Assembly (NCBI RefSeq): GCF_028621715.1
Contig: NZ_CP117466.1
Coordinates: 501,001-565,000, forward strand
DNA length: 64,000 bases
Direction of reading: 5' to 3'
DNA from: Paracoccus marcusii
Lineage (GTDB): Bacteria; Pseudomonadota; Alphaproteobacteria; Rhodobacterales; Rhodobacteraceae
Shown: positions 42,465 through 51,234 of the stretch, in pieces
How positions within the stretch are numbered: position 1 is the stretch's first letter
Layout: every line of letters begins with the position of its first letter
The notes under the pieces: model-generated
The model's input: the letters and a program-made list of their open reading frames with translations, nothing else
What the model was told of the DNA's origin: nothing
The model's database searches: none
Program-made: the position numbers and the translations under genes

Positions 42465-43619
42465 TCACCGTGTGGCGGTCAGCGCGACGGTCAGGTCCAC
42501 CTCGAACCCCACCGTGCTTTCGTCGGCATATCCCGCCCCCACCTGCCAGTCGCGGCGGTCCATCACGGCCTGCCCCTGCATCACGGCGACGCCGTCCGTG
42601 ATGGTCAGATCGAAGGGCAGCGTGACGGGCATCTGCTGGTCGCGCAGGCGCAGCGGTCCTTCGGCGACATAGCCCGCGCCCTCGGGTCGGATCGTGCCCT
42701 CGAAGACCGCGGTGGGATGGGCGGCCACGTCGAAGAACTCGGCTCCCTTGGCCTGGTCGGTGACGGTGCCGATGGTGACGCTGTCCATGTTGATGGTCAC
42801 CGTCACGGCGCCCGTGCCGCTGTCCGGGTCGAACGTGATCGCCGCCGTCCAGTCGGCAAAGCTGCCGGTCACGGTCGATCCCATCTGGCGCACGGCAAAG
42901 CCGAGTTCACCGTCGGTGACCTGCCATTCGGACGCCGCCTGTTCCAGCGTCGCCACCGGGGCCGCGTCGCGCGGCGCGGTGGCCAGCGCATAGGCCGCCC
43001 CCGCCCCGAAGACCGCCACCGCGACCAGCGCCGGCAGCGCGTGGCGGGCGGCGATGCCCCGGCCCGCGGGCACGCCCCGCGTCATGCGGCCCAGCACCCC
43101 GTCGCGGTCGATCACCGCATGCTTGATGGCGCCCGCCACATGCAGGACCACCGACCCGATCAGCAAGAAGGCAAAGACGTGATGCACCTGGGCCATGACC
43201 ATCGCCAGGGCGGGCGATTTCGGCACCAGCGGCAGCCCCTGCCCCAGGGGCCACAGGATCGGCGCGAACCCGTCGGTCGCGGCATGTTCGATCCAGCCCG
43301 TCACCGGCACCAGCACCATCGACCCATAAAGCGTCCAATGCACCGCCTCGGCCAGCAGGGTCTCCAGCCGGCGTTCGGGGTGGACGGGGGCGGGGCGCGT
43401 CTGGGTCAGCGCCCAGCCGATGCGCGCCAGCGCCACGACCAGCGCCGCAAGACCCAGCGTCTTGTGGAACGAGAACACCTGCACCTTGAGCGCCATCTGC
43501 TCCAGCGGGATGCGTTCGGCCCACAGGCCTAGGGCGATGTTGGACAGGATGATCAGGGCGGTCAGCCAGTGCAGGCTGCGGGCGACGCTGCCATAGCTGG
43601 CTTTGGTGTTCTGGCGCAT
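42465..43619 (-). CDS. Cytochrome b561-YceI fusion protein
   Basis: A 384-residue fusion. The N-terminal part (about 1-180) is a four-helix cytochrome b561 of the CybB type with haem-ligand histidines in SLHWLTAL, FSFHKTLGL, QVHHVFAF and VVLHVAGAIKH. A further helix follows near 205-220, then a C-terminal YceI domain (about 235-384) beginning at WQVTDGELGFAVRQMG. This couples membrane quinol-type redox chemistry to an isoprenoid-binding periplasmic domain. The start at 43619 (MRQNTKASYGSV) fits the b561 family; an ATG 19 codons earlier is less likely. Confidence 0.9.
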   Translation of the reverse strand: MRQNTKASYGSVARSLHWLTALIILSNIALGLWAERIPLEQMALKVQVFSFHKTLGLAALVVALARIGWALTQTRPAPVHPERRLETLLAEAVHWTLYGSMVLVPVTGWIEHAATDGFAPILWPLGQGLPLVPKSPALAMVMAQVHHVFAFLLIGSVVLHVAGAIKHAVIDRDGVLGRMTRGVPAGRGIAARHALPALVAVAVFGAGAAYALATAPRDAAPVATLEQAASEWQVTDGELGFAVRQMGSTVTGSFADWTAAITFDPDSGTGAVTVTINMDSVTIGTVTDQAKGAEFFDVAAHPTAVFEGTIRPEGAGYVAEGPLRLRDQQMPVTLPFDLTITDGVAVMQGQAVMDRRDWQVGAGYADESTVGFEVDLTVALTATR

Positions 43620-43707
43620 GGGGGGCCTTCGATGCGGATTTTTCCCCTGATAGCGCGTTTCGCGGATGCGCGGCACTGCCTTGGCCGCACATCCGCTGTG
43701 CGGGTCG

Positions 43708-44814
43708 TCACAATTCGACGACGCGCCGCTTGATCATCGCGGTCTGCGCCGCCAGCCCCATGCGCACGGCCCAGATGCCGTCCTGGACGCTGACGTCGGG
43801 GCGGTCGCGCTGGCCGCGGACAAGTTCCAAGAACCCCCGGTGCTGATAGAAGGTCGAGCCGTTGTGATCCCCCGCATCCAGCAGCGTCGGGTCCACGGGG
43901 ATCACGTGGACCTGCGGCCCGCGGGGTTCGCGGGGCGACACGACGACCTGCGCCACGGGCGGATCGCCCAGATGCGCGGGCCAGAAGCGCGTGGGACCGG
44001 GCACGAAGGCCTCGATCTTGCCGCGGGGGCCCACGGCGCTGATCTCCTCCTGCCAGCGCGATCCTTCGGCGAACATGCACAGCTCCAGCATGGCGCGGGT
44101 GCCGTCGGCAAAGTCCACCGCGACATAGCCGTGGTCGAAGATGTCGGGCGTCCGGCCGTCATGCACCTCGTCCAGGTGGTTCAGCGCCTGCCCGCCGGTC
44201 GCCATCACGCGGACCGGGTCAGACCCCAGCGCCAGCCGCATCAGGTCGAAGAAATGGCAACACTTCTCGACGAACGTCCCGCCGCTGTAGCGGTTAAAGC
44301 GGTTCCACTGCCCGACCTTGGACAGGAACGGATAGCGGTGTTCGCGGATACTCAGCATGCGGATGCCGCCGGTGGCCTCCTGGGCCATCTCCAGCAGCCG
44401 GGCGACGGGGGGCATGTAGCGGTACTCCATCGCGACCCAGACCGGCGCCGCGTGCCGTGCGGCCAATTCCGCCACCGCCGCCGCGTCCGACGCCTGGGTG
44501 AACAGCGGCTTTTCCACCAGCACCGGCAGCGGCCTGTGCGCGGCCACGGCCTGCAGCTGTTCGACATGGCGGTGGTTCGGGCTGGCGATCAGCAGGCAGT
44601 CCAGCCCCGGATGCGCCAGCAGGTCGGCCACGCTGTCGACCATGCGCGCACCGGGGGCCAGCGCCGCGGCGCGGGCGCGCATGGTGGCATCGGGTTCGAA
44701 GATGGCACCGATGGCGGTGCCGGGCAGCAGGGCGATGTTGCGCAGGTGTTCCTGGCCCATCATCCCGCAGCCGATCACGCCATAGGTGATCACGCGGCTG
44801 TCTTGCATGGTCAT
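43708..44814 (-). CDS. Gfo/Idh/MocA-family NAD-dependent protein, candidate sulfoquinovosidase (GH188-like)
   Basis: A 368-residue protein with the Rossmann start VITYGVIGCGMMGQEHLRN and the family lysine in VEKPLF (EKP motif). The distinctive block REHRYPFLSKVGQWNRFNR and FVEKCCHFFDLM follows. Members of this superfamily usually oxidise sugars; one branch (GH188) uses bound NAD to hydrolyse sulfoquinovosides. The gene is 9 bases downstream of the GntR gene at 44824 and divergent from the LLM monooxygenase operon, where a glycosidase releasing sulfoquinovose would fit. AAGGAG lies 6 bases before the ATG. A plain sugar or inositol dehydrogenase remains possible. Confidence 0.75.
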   Translation of the reverse strand: MTMQDSRVITYGVIGCGMMGQEHLRNIALLPGTAIGAIFEPDATMRARAAALAPGARMVDSVADLLAHPGLDCLLIASPNHRHVEQLQAVAAHRPLPVLVEKPLFTQASDAAAVAELAARHAAPVWVAMEYRYMPPVARLLEMAQEATGGIRMLSIREHRYPFLSKVGQWNRFNRYSGGTFVEKCCHFFDLMRLALGSDPVRVMATGGQALNHLDEVHDGRTPDIFDHGYVAVDFADGTRAMLELCMFAEGSRWQEEISAVGPRGKIEAFVPGPTRFWPAHLGDPPVAQVVVSPREPRGPQVHVIPVDPTLLDAGDHNGSTFYQHRGFLELVRGQRDRPDVSVQDGIWAVRMGLAAQTAMIKRRVVEL

Positions 44815-44823
44815 GGGATCTCC

Positions 44824-45540
44824 TTAGACGAGGCGCTGGACATAGAGCGCGCGGTCGGTGTCGTACCAGGTGCGCGAGAATTCGACCGCGTCCTGGGTCT
44901 GCGCCCAGGACAGGCGCTGGATGAAGGCGGTCGTGCTGCCGGGGCGGGGCGTGAAATCGGGCGGCGCCCAGTCGGGCACAATGCCCAGGCCGACGCGATC
45001 CTCGGCCCGGGTGATCCACAGCTTCAGCGCCCGCTTATAGGTCAGGTACAGCGAATCCTGGACCATCTCGGGGGGAATGGCCCCGGCCCCGCCGTCCAGC
45101 CAGATCTCCTCGACCGCGATGGGGGTGTCGTCCAGGAACCGCAGGCGCCGGAACCGGGTGCCGTGATCGGCGCTGCCATAGGCGGGCTGGCCGGCATCCT
45201 TGGGATGCGATCCGACCGACAGCAGACGCGCGCGCGGCAGCCCGCCCCCGCCCTGCGCATGTTCCAGCCGGAACATCGAATAGACCGCCCGCGTCGGTTC
45301 GCCCGCCCGGATGTAGTTCCCCGATCCCTGCCGACGGTCCAGCAGGCCCTGCGCCTCCAGTTCGGCCAGCGCCTTGCGCAGGGTCCGCACGGTGGTGTCA
45401 TGCGCCTGGGCCATCTGGCGTTCGGGCGGCAGCTTCTGGCCATCGACCAGACGACCCGCGGCGATGTCGCGAATCATCATCTCGGTGATCTGCAGGTGGA
45501 TCGGCAACGCGTCCGACCGATGTTCGCCTGCCCCTGCCAC
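44824..45540 (-). CDS. GntR-family regulator (HutC/UTRA subfamily)
   Basis: A 238-residue regulator with an N-terminal winged helix (about 12-78, PIHLQITEMMIRDIAAG to RRQGSGNYIRAG) and a C-terminal UTRA effector domain (RFRRLRFLDDTPIAVEEIWL, YKRALKLWITRAED). UTRA proteins respond to sugars or small organic ligands. It is co-directional with the Gfo/Idh/MocA gene and divergent from the monooxygenase operon, with an AT-rich inverted repeat in between, so it probably represses both arms until the substrate appears. Confidence 0.9.
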   Translation of the reverse strand: MAGAGEHRSDALPIHLQITEMMIRDIAAGRLVDGQKLPPERQMAQAHDTTVRTLRKALAELEAQGLLDRRQGSGNYIRAGEPTRAVYSMFRLEHAQGGGGLPRARLLSVGSHPKDAGQPAYGSADHGTRFRRLRFLDDTPIAVEEIWLDGGAGAIPPEMVQDSLYLTYKRALKLWITRAEDRVGLGIVPDWAPPDFTPRPGSTTAFIQRLSWAQTQDAVEFSRTWYDTDRALYVQRLV

Positions 45541-45552
45541 GACCGTCCCCCG

Positions 45553-45577
45553 GTAAATTGATACACCATTGATTTAC
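45553..45577. promoter_or_regulatory. Candidate GntR operator in the divergent gap
   Basis: GTAAAT (45553-45558) is mirrored by ATTTAC (45572-45577). The minus strand also shows two direct ATCAAT units within GTAAATCAATGGTGTATCAA. The block is much more AT-rich than its surroundings and sits between the gntR start and the monooxygenase operon. Confidence 0.5.
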
Positions 45578-45630
45578 ACGATGGGGGACGCTATGCAAAG
45601 GGAAATCCGACGCCGTCCCGGGAGGAAACC

Positions 45631-46785
45631 ATGACCGTCGTCCCCGTCACCTCAGCCGATCTGGATGCCGTCGAGGTCGCTTGGTTCGCGGCGCTGTGTT
45701 CCGACGATTACCGCCATCTGGGCGTGCCCGACGGGTCGCTGCGGTCGTCCTGGGCGCATTGTTCTAACATCGTGCGCACCGCCGAACGGCAGGGTTTCGG
45801 CAACATCCTGTGCCCGTCCAGCTATCAGGTCGGACAGGACACGCTGTCCTTCGTCGCGGGATGCGCGCCGATCACCCAACGCATCAACATGCTGGCTGCC
45901 GTCCGCTGCGGAGAGATGCAGCCGATCATGCTGGCCCGCACCATCGCCACACTGGACCACATGCTGGAGGGCCGCCTGACGGTCAACATCATCAGCAGCG
46001 ATTTCCCCGGCCAGCAGGAGCCCAGCCCCTTCCGCTATCAGCGCAGTCGCGAGGTGGTCGAGATCCTGAAGCAGGCCTGGACGCAGGGCGAAATCAACTA
46101 TCAGGGTCAGGTCTATGATTTCAGCGGCCTGACCACCGATCCCGTCCAGCCCTATCAGACGGGCGGGCCGATGCTGTATTTCGGCGGGTATTCCCCCGAT
46201 GCGCTGGACCTGTGCGGCCAGCATTGCGACGTCTATCTGATGTGGCCCGAAAAGACCGAGGACATCGCCGACCGGATGCGCGCCGCCCATGCCGCGGCCG
46301 AGAAATACGGCCGCACGCTGGATTACGGCTTTCGCGCCCATGTGATCGTCCGCGACACCGAGGCCGAGGCCCGCGAATATGCCCGCGACCTGGTCAGCCA
46401 GCTGGACGATGACCAGGGTCGGCTGATCCGCGAACGCGCGCTGGACGCGGGCTCGCTCGGCGTCAGCCGCCAGGCGCGCAACCGAGAGCTGGCGGATCTG
46501 GAGGGCTATATCGAGCCCAACCTGTGGACCGGCGTGGGCCGGGCGCGGTCGGGCTGCGGCGCGGCCATCGTCGGATCGACCGACCAGGTCCTGACCAAGC
46601 TGGAGGAGCTGCGTCGCATGGGCATTCGCGCCTTCATCCTGTCGGGCTATCCCCACAAGGACGAGGCCTGCCATTTCGGCAGCCGCGTCCTGCCGCAGAT
46701 GAATACCTGCCAGTTGAACCGTGTCTGGGGCCGCGTGCCCGACACCACCCCCGCAACGCCCCTGGGCACCGGCGAAAGGCGCTGA
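45631..46785 (+). CDS. LLM-class flavin-dependent monooxygenase (alkanesulfonate monooxygenase-like, candidate SmoC)
   Basis: A 384-residue bacterial luciferase-like protein related to SsuD-type desulfonating monooxygenases: SWAHCSNIVRTAERQGFGNIL, the RTIATLDHMLEGRLTVNIISSD core, and VDPxQPYQTGGPMLYFGGYS-like sequence with a conserved C-terminal SGYPHKDE. Such enzymes use reduced FMN and oxygen to release sulfite from a C-S bond. It heads an operon with an aldo/keto reductase and a flavin reductase, the trio used in oxidative sulfoquinovose degradation. GGGAGGAAACC precedes the ATG. Other LLM substrates (nitrilotriacetate-like, alkanesulfonate) cannot be ruled out by sequence alone. Confidence 0.85.
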   Translation: MTVVPVTSADLDAVEVAWFAALCSDDYRHLGVPDGSLRSSWAHCSNIVRTAERQGFGNILCPSSYQVGQDTLSFVAGCAPITQRINMLAAVRCGEMQPIMLARTIATLDHMLEGRLTVNIISSDFPGQQEPSPFRYQRSREVVEILKQAWTQGEINYQGQVYDFSGLTTDPVQPYQTGGPMLYFGGYSPDALDLCGQHCDVYLMWPEKTEDIADRMRAAHAAAEKYGRTLDYGFRAHVIVRDTEAEAREYARDLVSQLDDDQGRLIRERALDAGSLGVSRQARNRELADLEGYIEPNLWTGVGRARSGCGAAIVGSTDQVLTKLEELRRMGIRAFILSGYPHKDEACHFGSRVLPQMNTCQLNRVWGRVPDTTPATPLGTGERR

Positions 46786-46786
46786 G

Positions 46787-47677
46787 ATGAACCGTGTGAC
46801 GCTGACCGACGATCTGAGCCTGTCGCGGCTGGTCTATGGCATGTGGCGGATCGGCGACGATGCCGACACCTCGCCCGCCCATGTCCAGGCCAAGATCGAG
46901 GCCTGCCTGGACCAGGGCATCACCACGATGGACCAGGCCGACATCTATGGCGCCTATACCGCCGAAGGCATCCTGGGCGCCGCCCTGCGTGCCAGCCCCG
47001 GCCTGCGCGACCGGATCGAGATCGTCACGAAATGCGACATCATCGCACCGATCGGCAAATACGCCGACGCGGCCTGCAAGCATTACGACACATCCGGCGA
47101 CCACATCCGCGCCGCGGTTGACACGTCGCTGCGCGATATGGGCACGGACCGGATCGACCTGCTGCTGATCCACCGCCCCGACCCGCTGATGGACCCCGAC
47201 GACACGGGCGCGGCGCTGGACGCGCTGGTGGCGTCGGGCAAGGTCCGCGCGGTGGGCGTGTCGAATTTTCGTCCCTGGGACGTGGAACTGCTGCAGGGGT
47301 CGATGCAGACCCGGTTGGTCACCAACCAGATCGAGGTGTCGCTGGCCGCGATCCAGCCCTTCACCAACGGCGACCTGGCCTTTCATCAGCGCCGCCGCGA
47401 CCCGGTCATGGCCTGGTCGCCCCTGGGCGGCGGCAGCCTGATGACCGGCCACGGACCCGTCGCCGCTGAACTGGACGCGCTGGCGGCGGAATTCGGCGTG
47501 GACCGCGCGGCGGTGGCTGTTGCGTTCCTGTTGCGCCACCCCGCGACCATCCTGCCGGTCATGGGCACCAATTCGCTTGCACGGATCGCCCGGATCGCCG
47601 ATGCCGAAAAGGTCCGGCTGGACCGCGTGCAGTGGTTCCGCCTTTACCAAGCAGCCCTTGGGCAAGAGGTGCCATGA
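46787..47677 (+). CDS. Aldo/keto reductase, candidate 6-dehydroglucose reductase (SmoB-like)
   Basis: A 296-residue aldo/keto reductase of the YdhF type. D49, Y54 (MDQADIYG), K82 (IVTKCD) and the His of LLLIHRPDP form the catalytic tetrad. The start LVYGMWRIGDDADTSPAH and the VMAWSPLGGGSLM segment resemble SmoB, which reduces the aldehyde left after sulfite is removed from sulfoquinovose, giving D-glucose. It starts one base after the monooxygenase stop (tgagatg) and its own stop overlaps the flavin reductase start, so the three enzymes are co-translated. Confidence 0.85.
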   Translation: MNRVTLTDDLSLSRLVYGMWRIGDDADTSPAHVQAKIEACLDQGITTMDQADIYGAYTAEGILGAALRASPGLRDRIEIVTKCDIIAPIGKYADAACKHYDTSGDHIRAAVDTSLRDMGTDRIDLLLIHRPDPLMDPDDTGAALDALVASGKVRAVGVSNFRPWDVELLQGSMQTRLVTNQIEVSLAAIQPFTNGDLAFHQRRRDPVMAWSPLGGGSLMTGHGPVAAELDALAAEFGVDRAAVAVAFLLRHPATILPVMGTNSLARIARIADAEKVRLDRVQWFRLYQAALGQEVP

Positions 47678-48180
47678 CGCGACCGATCCCGCACAGCTTC
47701 GTTCCCGATCCGCAGAACGGGCGGCTGCTGCGCGATGCCTTTGGCCGCTTCGCGACCGGTGTCACGGTGGTGACCGCCGCGACCGAGGGCGGCTGCGCGG
47801 CGATGACCGCCAACAGCTTCTCGTCCATCTCGATGGACCCGCCGCTGGTGATGTGGTCGCCGGCGCTGGCCAGCTCCCGCTTTCCGGTCTTTGCGCAGGC
47901 CCGCCATTTCGCCATCCACGTGCTGGCCGCCGACCAGGCCGACCTGGCCTGGACAGTCGCGCGCAACCGCAACGCGCTGGACCATGCGGGCCTGTCCGCG
48001 AACGCGCATGGCGTGCCGGTGCTGGACCGCTGCCTGGCCCGGTTCGATTGCAACCTGTTCGCCATGCACGAGGCGGGCGACCACATGATCATCGTCGGTC
48101 GCGTCCTGCACGCCCAGATCACCGAAGGCGATCCGCTGGCCTTCTTCGGCGGGCAGATCGCCGGGATCGCCAGAGGCTGA
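47674..48180 (+). CDS. NAD(P)H:flavin oxidoreductase (candidate SmoA)
   Basis: A 168-residue flavin reductase-like (split barrel) protein with FATGVTVVT at 26-34 and TANSFSSISMDPPLV downstream, the FMN-binding and family signatures. It would supply reduced FMN to the LLM monooxygenase two genes upstream, making a two-component system. The ATG at 47674 overlaps the aldo/keto reductase stop (ATGA) and follows AGAGG. Confidence 0.92.
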   Translation: MTRPIPHSFVPDPQNGRLLRDAFGRFATGVTVVTAATEGGCAAMTANSFSSISMDPPLVMWSPALASSRFPVFAQARHFAIHVLAADQADLAWTVARNRNALDHAGLSANAHGVPVLDRCLARFDCNLFAMHEAGDHMIIVGRVLHAQITEGDPLAFFGGQIAGIARG

Positions 48181-48245
48181 CCGACCGCGGCGCCGGGCAG
48201 GAGGAGGCCCGGCACCGCCACGAAACGGGGGAGGAGACACCCAAG

Positions 48246-48839
48246 ATGCGCCTGCTGACGGGCCTTGTCCGGCCATTGTCCCGGATCAACGAACAGCTGC
48301 TGCGCGCGGGGCGCGCGGTGGGCATCGTGGCCATCGGCCTGATGGTCGTGGTGACCATCGTGCAGGTCGTCGCGCGCTATGGCTTCAACAGCGCCCTGGC
48401 CTGGCCGGACGAGGCCGCGCGGTTCTGCATGCTGTGGATGACCGGCCTGATGGCGCCGACCGCGTTCCGGCGCGGGGGGTTCGTCGCGATCGACTTTCTT
48501 CCCGCCATGCTGCCCGCGACGGCCGCGCGGCTGCTGAACCTGGTCCTGCTGGTCGTGTCGCTGGTGGTGCTGGTTGTCGCGGTGCAGATCGGCTGGCGCG
48601 AGGTGACGGGCCTGGGCGGGCGCTTTGCCAGCGCATCGCTGTTCCTGCCCACGTCGCTGGATTTCAGCGACTGGTACCGGGTGCCGCGGTCCTGGATGAT
48701 GGCGTCGATCCCGGTCGGCCTGATGCTGCTGATTTCCGTGAATGTCGAACTGATCCTGCGCATCCTGGCGCAGTTGGGCGGCGCCCGCGACCTGCCCCCG
48801 ATCGAGGGGCTGGATGCTGGCCTGCGGGGGGCCGAGTGA
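48246..48839 (+). CDS. TRAP transporter small permease (DctQ)
   Basis: A 197-residue protein with four membrane helices and the DctQ pattern (VARYGFNSALAWPDEAARF, MTGLMAPTAFRRGGFVAIDF). It is the small membrane subunit of a tripartite ATP-independent periplasmic transporter, working with the large permease that starts one base later and the binding protein at 50149. GGGAGGAG-rich sequence precedes the gene. It follows the flavin reductase by 65 bases on the same strand. Confidence 0.93.
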   Translation: MRLLTGLVRPLSRINEQLLRAGRAVGIVAIGLMVVVTIVQVVARYGFNSALAWPDEAARFCMLWMTGLMAPTAFRRGGFVAIDFLPAMLPATAARLLNLVLLVVSLVVLVVAVQIGWREVTGLGGRFASASLFLPTSLDFSDWYRVPRSWMMASIPVGLMLLISVNVELILRILAQLGGARDLPPIEGLDAGLRGAE

Positions 48840-50128
48840 TGCTGATCCTGTTTCTGCCGCTGTTCCTGACCTTTCTGCTGATCGGCCTGCCGGTGTTCTT
48901 CGGGATGCTGGCGGCGCCGGGCATCCTGCTGATGCTGAACGGACAGGAACGCGACCTGACGCTGCTGTACCGCAACCTCTACAACGGCATGGACAGCTTT
49001 CCGCTGATGGCGATCCCGTTCTTCATGCTGGCGGGCGAGCTGATGAACCGCGGCGGCATCACGCTGCGCCTGGTCGAATTCGCCCAGGCCCTGATGGGGC
49101 ATTTCCGCGGCGGCTTGGCGCATGTGAACATCCTGTCGTCGATGCTGTTCGCGGGCCTGTCGGGATCGGCCGTGGCCGACACCTCGGCGCTTGGGTCCAT
49201 GCTGATCCCGGCGATGGAGAAGCAGGGCTATACCCGCCGCTTCGCCGCCGCGATCACCGCGGCCAGCTCGGTCATCGGGCCGATCATCCCGCCGTCGGGG
49301 ATCATGATCATCTATGCCTATGTGATGGGCGAAAGCGTCGCGGCGCTGTTCCTGGCGGGCATCGTGCCCGGCATCCTGGTGGGCGTGGGCCTGATGATCG
49401 CGGTCAAGGTCATGGCCGACCGCTACGACTTTCCCATCGCCGCGCCGCGCCAAAGCTGGGGCCAGCGCGGACAGGCCAGCCTCAAGGCGTTCTTTCCGCT
49501 GATGACCCCGGTCATCATCCTGGGCGGCATCCTGGGCGGCGTCTTCACGCCCACCGAGGCCGCCGCCGTCGCCGCCGTCTATGCGCTGGTCATCAGCCTG
49601 TTCGTGCTGCGCACGATGAAGATCGCGGAACTGCCGGACGTCCTGGGCCGCGCGGCGCTGACCTCGGCGGTGGTGCTGCTGCTGGTGGGGGCGGCGATGT
49701 CGTTCAAGACGGTGATCTCGCTGTCGCAGACGCCGCAGATGATGGCCGACTGGATCCTGACGCTGACCGCCGACCCGCTGATCCTGCTGCTGATGATCAA
49801 CCTGTTCCTGTTCGTCGTCGGCATGTTCCTGGACGCGGGTCCCGCGATCATCATCCTGGCGCCGATCCTGGGGCCGGTCTTCACCGGCATGGGCGTCGAC
49901 AGCGTGCATTTCGCGATCATCATGTGCGTCAACCTGACGGTGGGCCTGGCCACGCCGCCCATGGGGCTGGTGCTGTTCGTGGCCTCTGCGGTGTCGGGCG
50001 AAAAGGTCATGACCATCGCCCGCGCCATCCTGCCGTTCCTGCTGGTCGAGGTGCTGGTGATCTTCCTGATCACCTATGTCCCGGCCATTTCCATGACCAT
50101 CCCGCGCCTGACCGGCTTTGCGGACTGA
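48839..50128 (+). CDS. TRAP transporter large permease (DctM)
   Basis: A 429-residue multi-span permease of the DctM family with the signatures GLSGSAVADTSALGSMLIPAMEKQGY, SVIGPIIPPSG, FTPTEAAAVAAVYAL and NLTVGLATPPMGLVLF (quoted in part). It couples sodium entry to substrate uptake. The ATG overlaps the DctQ stop by one base. The long frame upstream belongs to another frame of DctQ and is not coding. Confidence 0.95.
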   Translation: MLILFLPLFLTFLLIGLPVFFGMLAAPGILLMLNGQERDLTLLYRNLYNGMDSFPLMAIPFFMLAGELMNRGGITLRLVEFAQALMGHFRGGLAHVNILSSMLFAGLSGSAVADTSALGSMLIPAMEKQGYTRRFAAAITAASSVIGPIIPPSGIMIIYAYVMGESVAALFLAGIVPGILVGVGLMIAVKVMADRYDFPIAAPRQSWGQRGQASLKAFFPLMTPVIILGGILGGVFTPTEAAAVAAVYALVISLFVLRTMKIAELPDVLGRAALTSAVVLLLVGAAMSFKTVISLSQTPQMMADWILTLTADPLILLLMINLFLFVVGMFLDAGPAIIILAPILGPVFTGMGVDSVHFAIIMCVNLTVGLATPPMGLVLFVASAVSGEKVMTIARAILPFLLVEVLVIFLITYVPAISMTIPRLTGFAD

Positions 50129-50148
50129 GACCACCAAGGGAGGATACC

Positions 50149-51195
50149 ATGCTGAAACCCGCACTGACCCTGGCCGCCGCCCTGGCGCTGGCCACCCCCG
50201 TCATGGCCCAGGACTATACCCTGCGCGCCGTGGCCAACTCGAACGAGAACGACGAGGATTTCGACGGCCTGCAGGTCTTCAAGTCGCATGTCGAGGCGGC
50301 CTCCAACGGCGCCATCGCGGTCGAGATCTTCATGGGAACGCAGCTCTGCTCGAACGGCGCGGAATGCCTACAGGGCGTGGCCGACGGCTCGATCGACGTC
50401 TACATCTCGACCTCGGACGGGGCGGCGGGGCTGTTTCCCTATCTGCAGGTCCTGGACCTGCCCTACATCATGGCCGACGACCGGGTGGCCGAACGCGTCC
50501 TGACGGGCGATTTCACCCGCCAGCTGCGCGACATGACGCTGGAGGATTCGGGCGGGATGCTGCGGCTGATGACGATCGGCAACACCGGCGGCTGGCGCAA
50601 CTTCGCCAACACCAAGCGCCGCATCCAGACGCCCGCCGACCTGTCGGGCCTGAAGATGCGCACCGTGGTGGCCGACCTGCCGCAAGAGCTGGTGCGCGCG
50701 CTGGACGCCTCGCCCACGCCGATCCCCTGGGCGGAACTGTTCACCTCGCTGCAGACCAACGTGGTCGAGGGCACCGCGAACGGCATCACCGACATCATGT
50801 CGATGCGTTTCCCCGAAGCCGGGCTGCAATACCTGACGCTGGACGGCCACGCCTACATGGGCGCGATGTGGTGGATGTCGAACGAACGCTTCATGGAGAT
50901 GCCCGAGGACATGCGCGCCATCGTGGTCGACGGGTTCGCCCAGCTGCAGCAGGCGACCTTCGCCTCGCCCAAACGCAAGTCCATCGCGGCCTATGAGGAG
51001 TTCCGCGCCGGCGGCGGCGAGGTCTATGTCCCCACGGCCGAGGAGAAGGCCGCCTTCACCGAGGCCGCGGCCCCGGTCTATGACTGGTTCACCAGCAATG
51101 TCGACGGCGGCGAGGAGATCCTGGCCAGCTTCCGCGAGGCCGTGTCCCAGGCCGAGACCGCGCTGGCCGAGGAACGCGCCCGCGACATCCAGTAA
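50149..51195 (+). CDS. TRAP transporter substrate-binding protein (DctP)
   Basis: A 348-residue periplasmic binding protein with a signal peptide (MLKPALTLAAALALATPVMA) and the DctP fold: LRAVANSNENDEDFDGLQVFK, the conserved Arg region LKMRTVVADLPQELVRALDA, and VVEGTANGITDIMSMRFPEAG (in part). The conserved Arg normally binds an acidic group on the substrate, compatible with a sulfonate. GGGAGG precedes the ATG. A GC hairpin follows the stop (51204-51224). Confidence 0.94.
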   Translation: MLKPALTLAAALALATPVMAQDYTLRAVANSNENDEDFDGLQVFKSHVEAASNGAIAVEIFMGTQLCSNGAECLQGVADGSIDVYISTSDGAAGLFPYLQVLDLPYIMADDRVAERVLTGDFTRQLRDMTLEDSGGMLRLMTIGNTGGWRNFANTKRRIQTPADLSGLKMRTVVADLPQELVRALDASPTPIPWAELFTSLQTNVVEGTANGITDIMSMRFPEAGLQYLTLDGHAYMGAMWWMSNERFMEMPEDMRAIVVDGFAQLQQATFASPKRKSIAAYEEFRAGGGEVYVPTAEEKAAFTEAAAPVYDWFTSNVDGGEEILASFREAVSQAETALAEERARDIQ

Positions 51196-51203
51196 CCCCT
51201 GCC

Positions 51204-51224
51204 GGGGGCCGCGACCCGGCCCCC
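51204..51224 (+). terminator. GC hairpin after the TRAP binding-protein gene
   Basis: GGGGGCCG (51204-51211) pairs with CGGCCCCC (51217-51224) over a 5-base loop, then TTGG. Without a T-run it may only attenuate transcription into the downstream exporter gene. Confidence 0.5.
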
Positions 51225-51234
51225 TTGGACGCCC

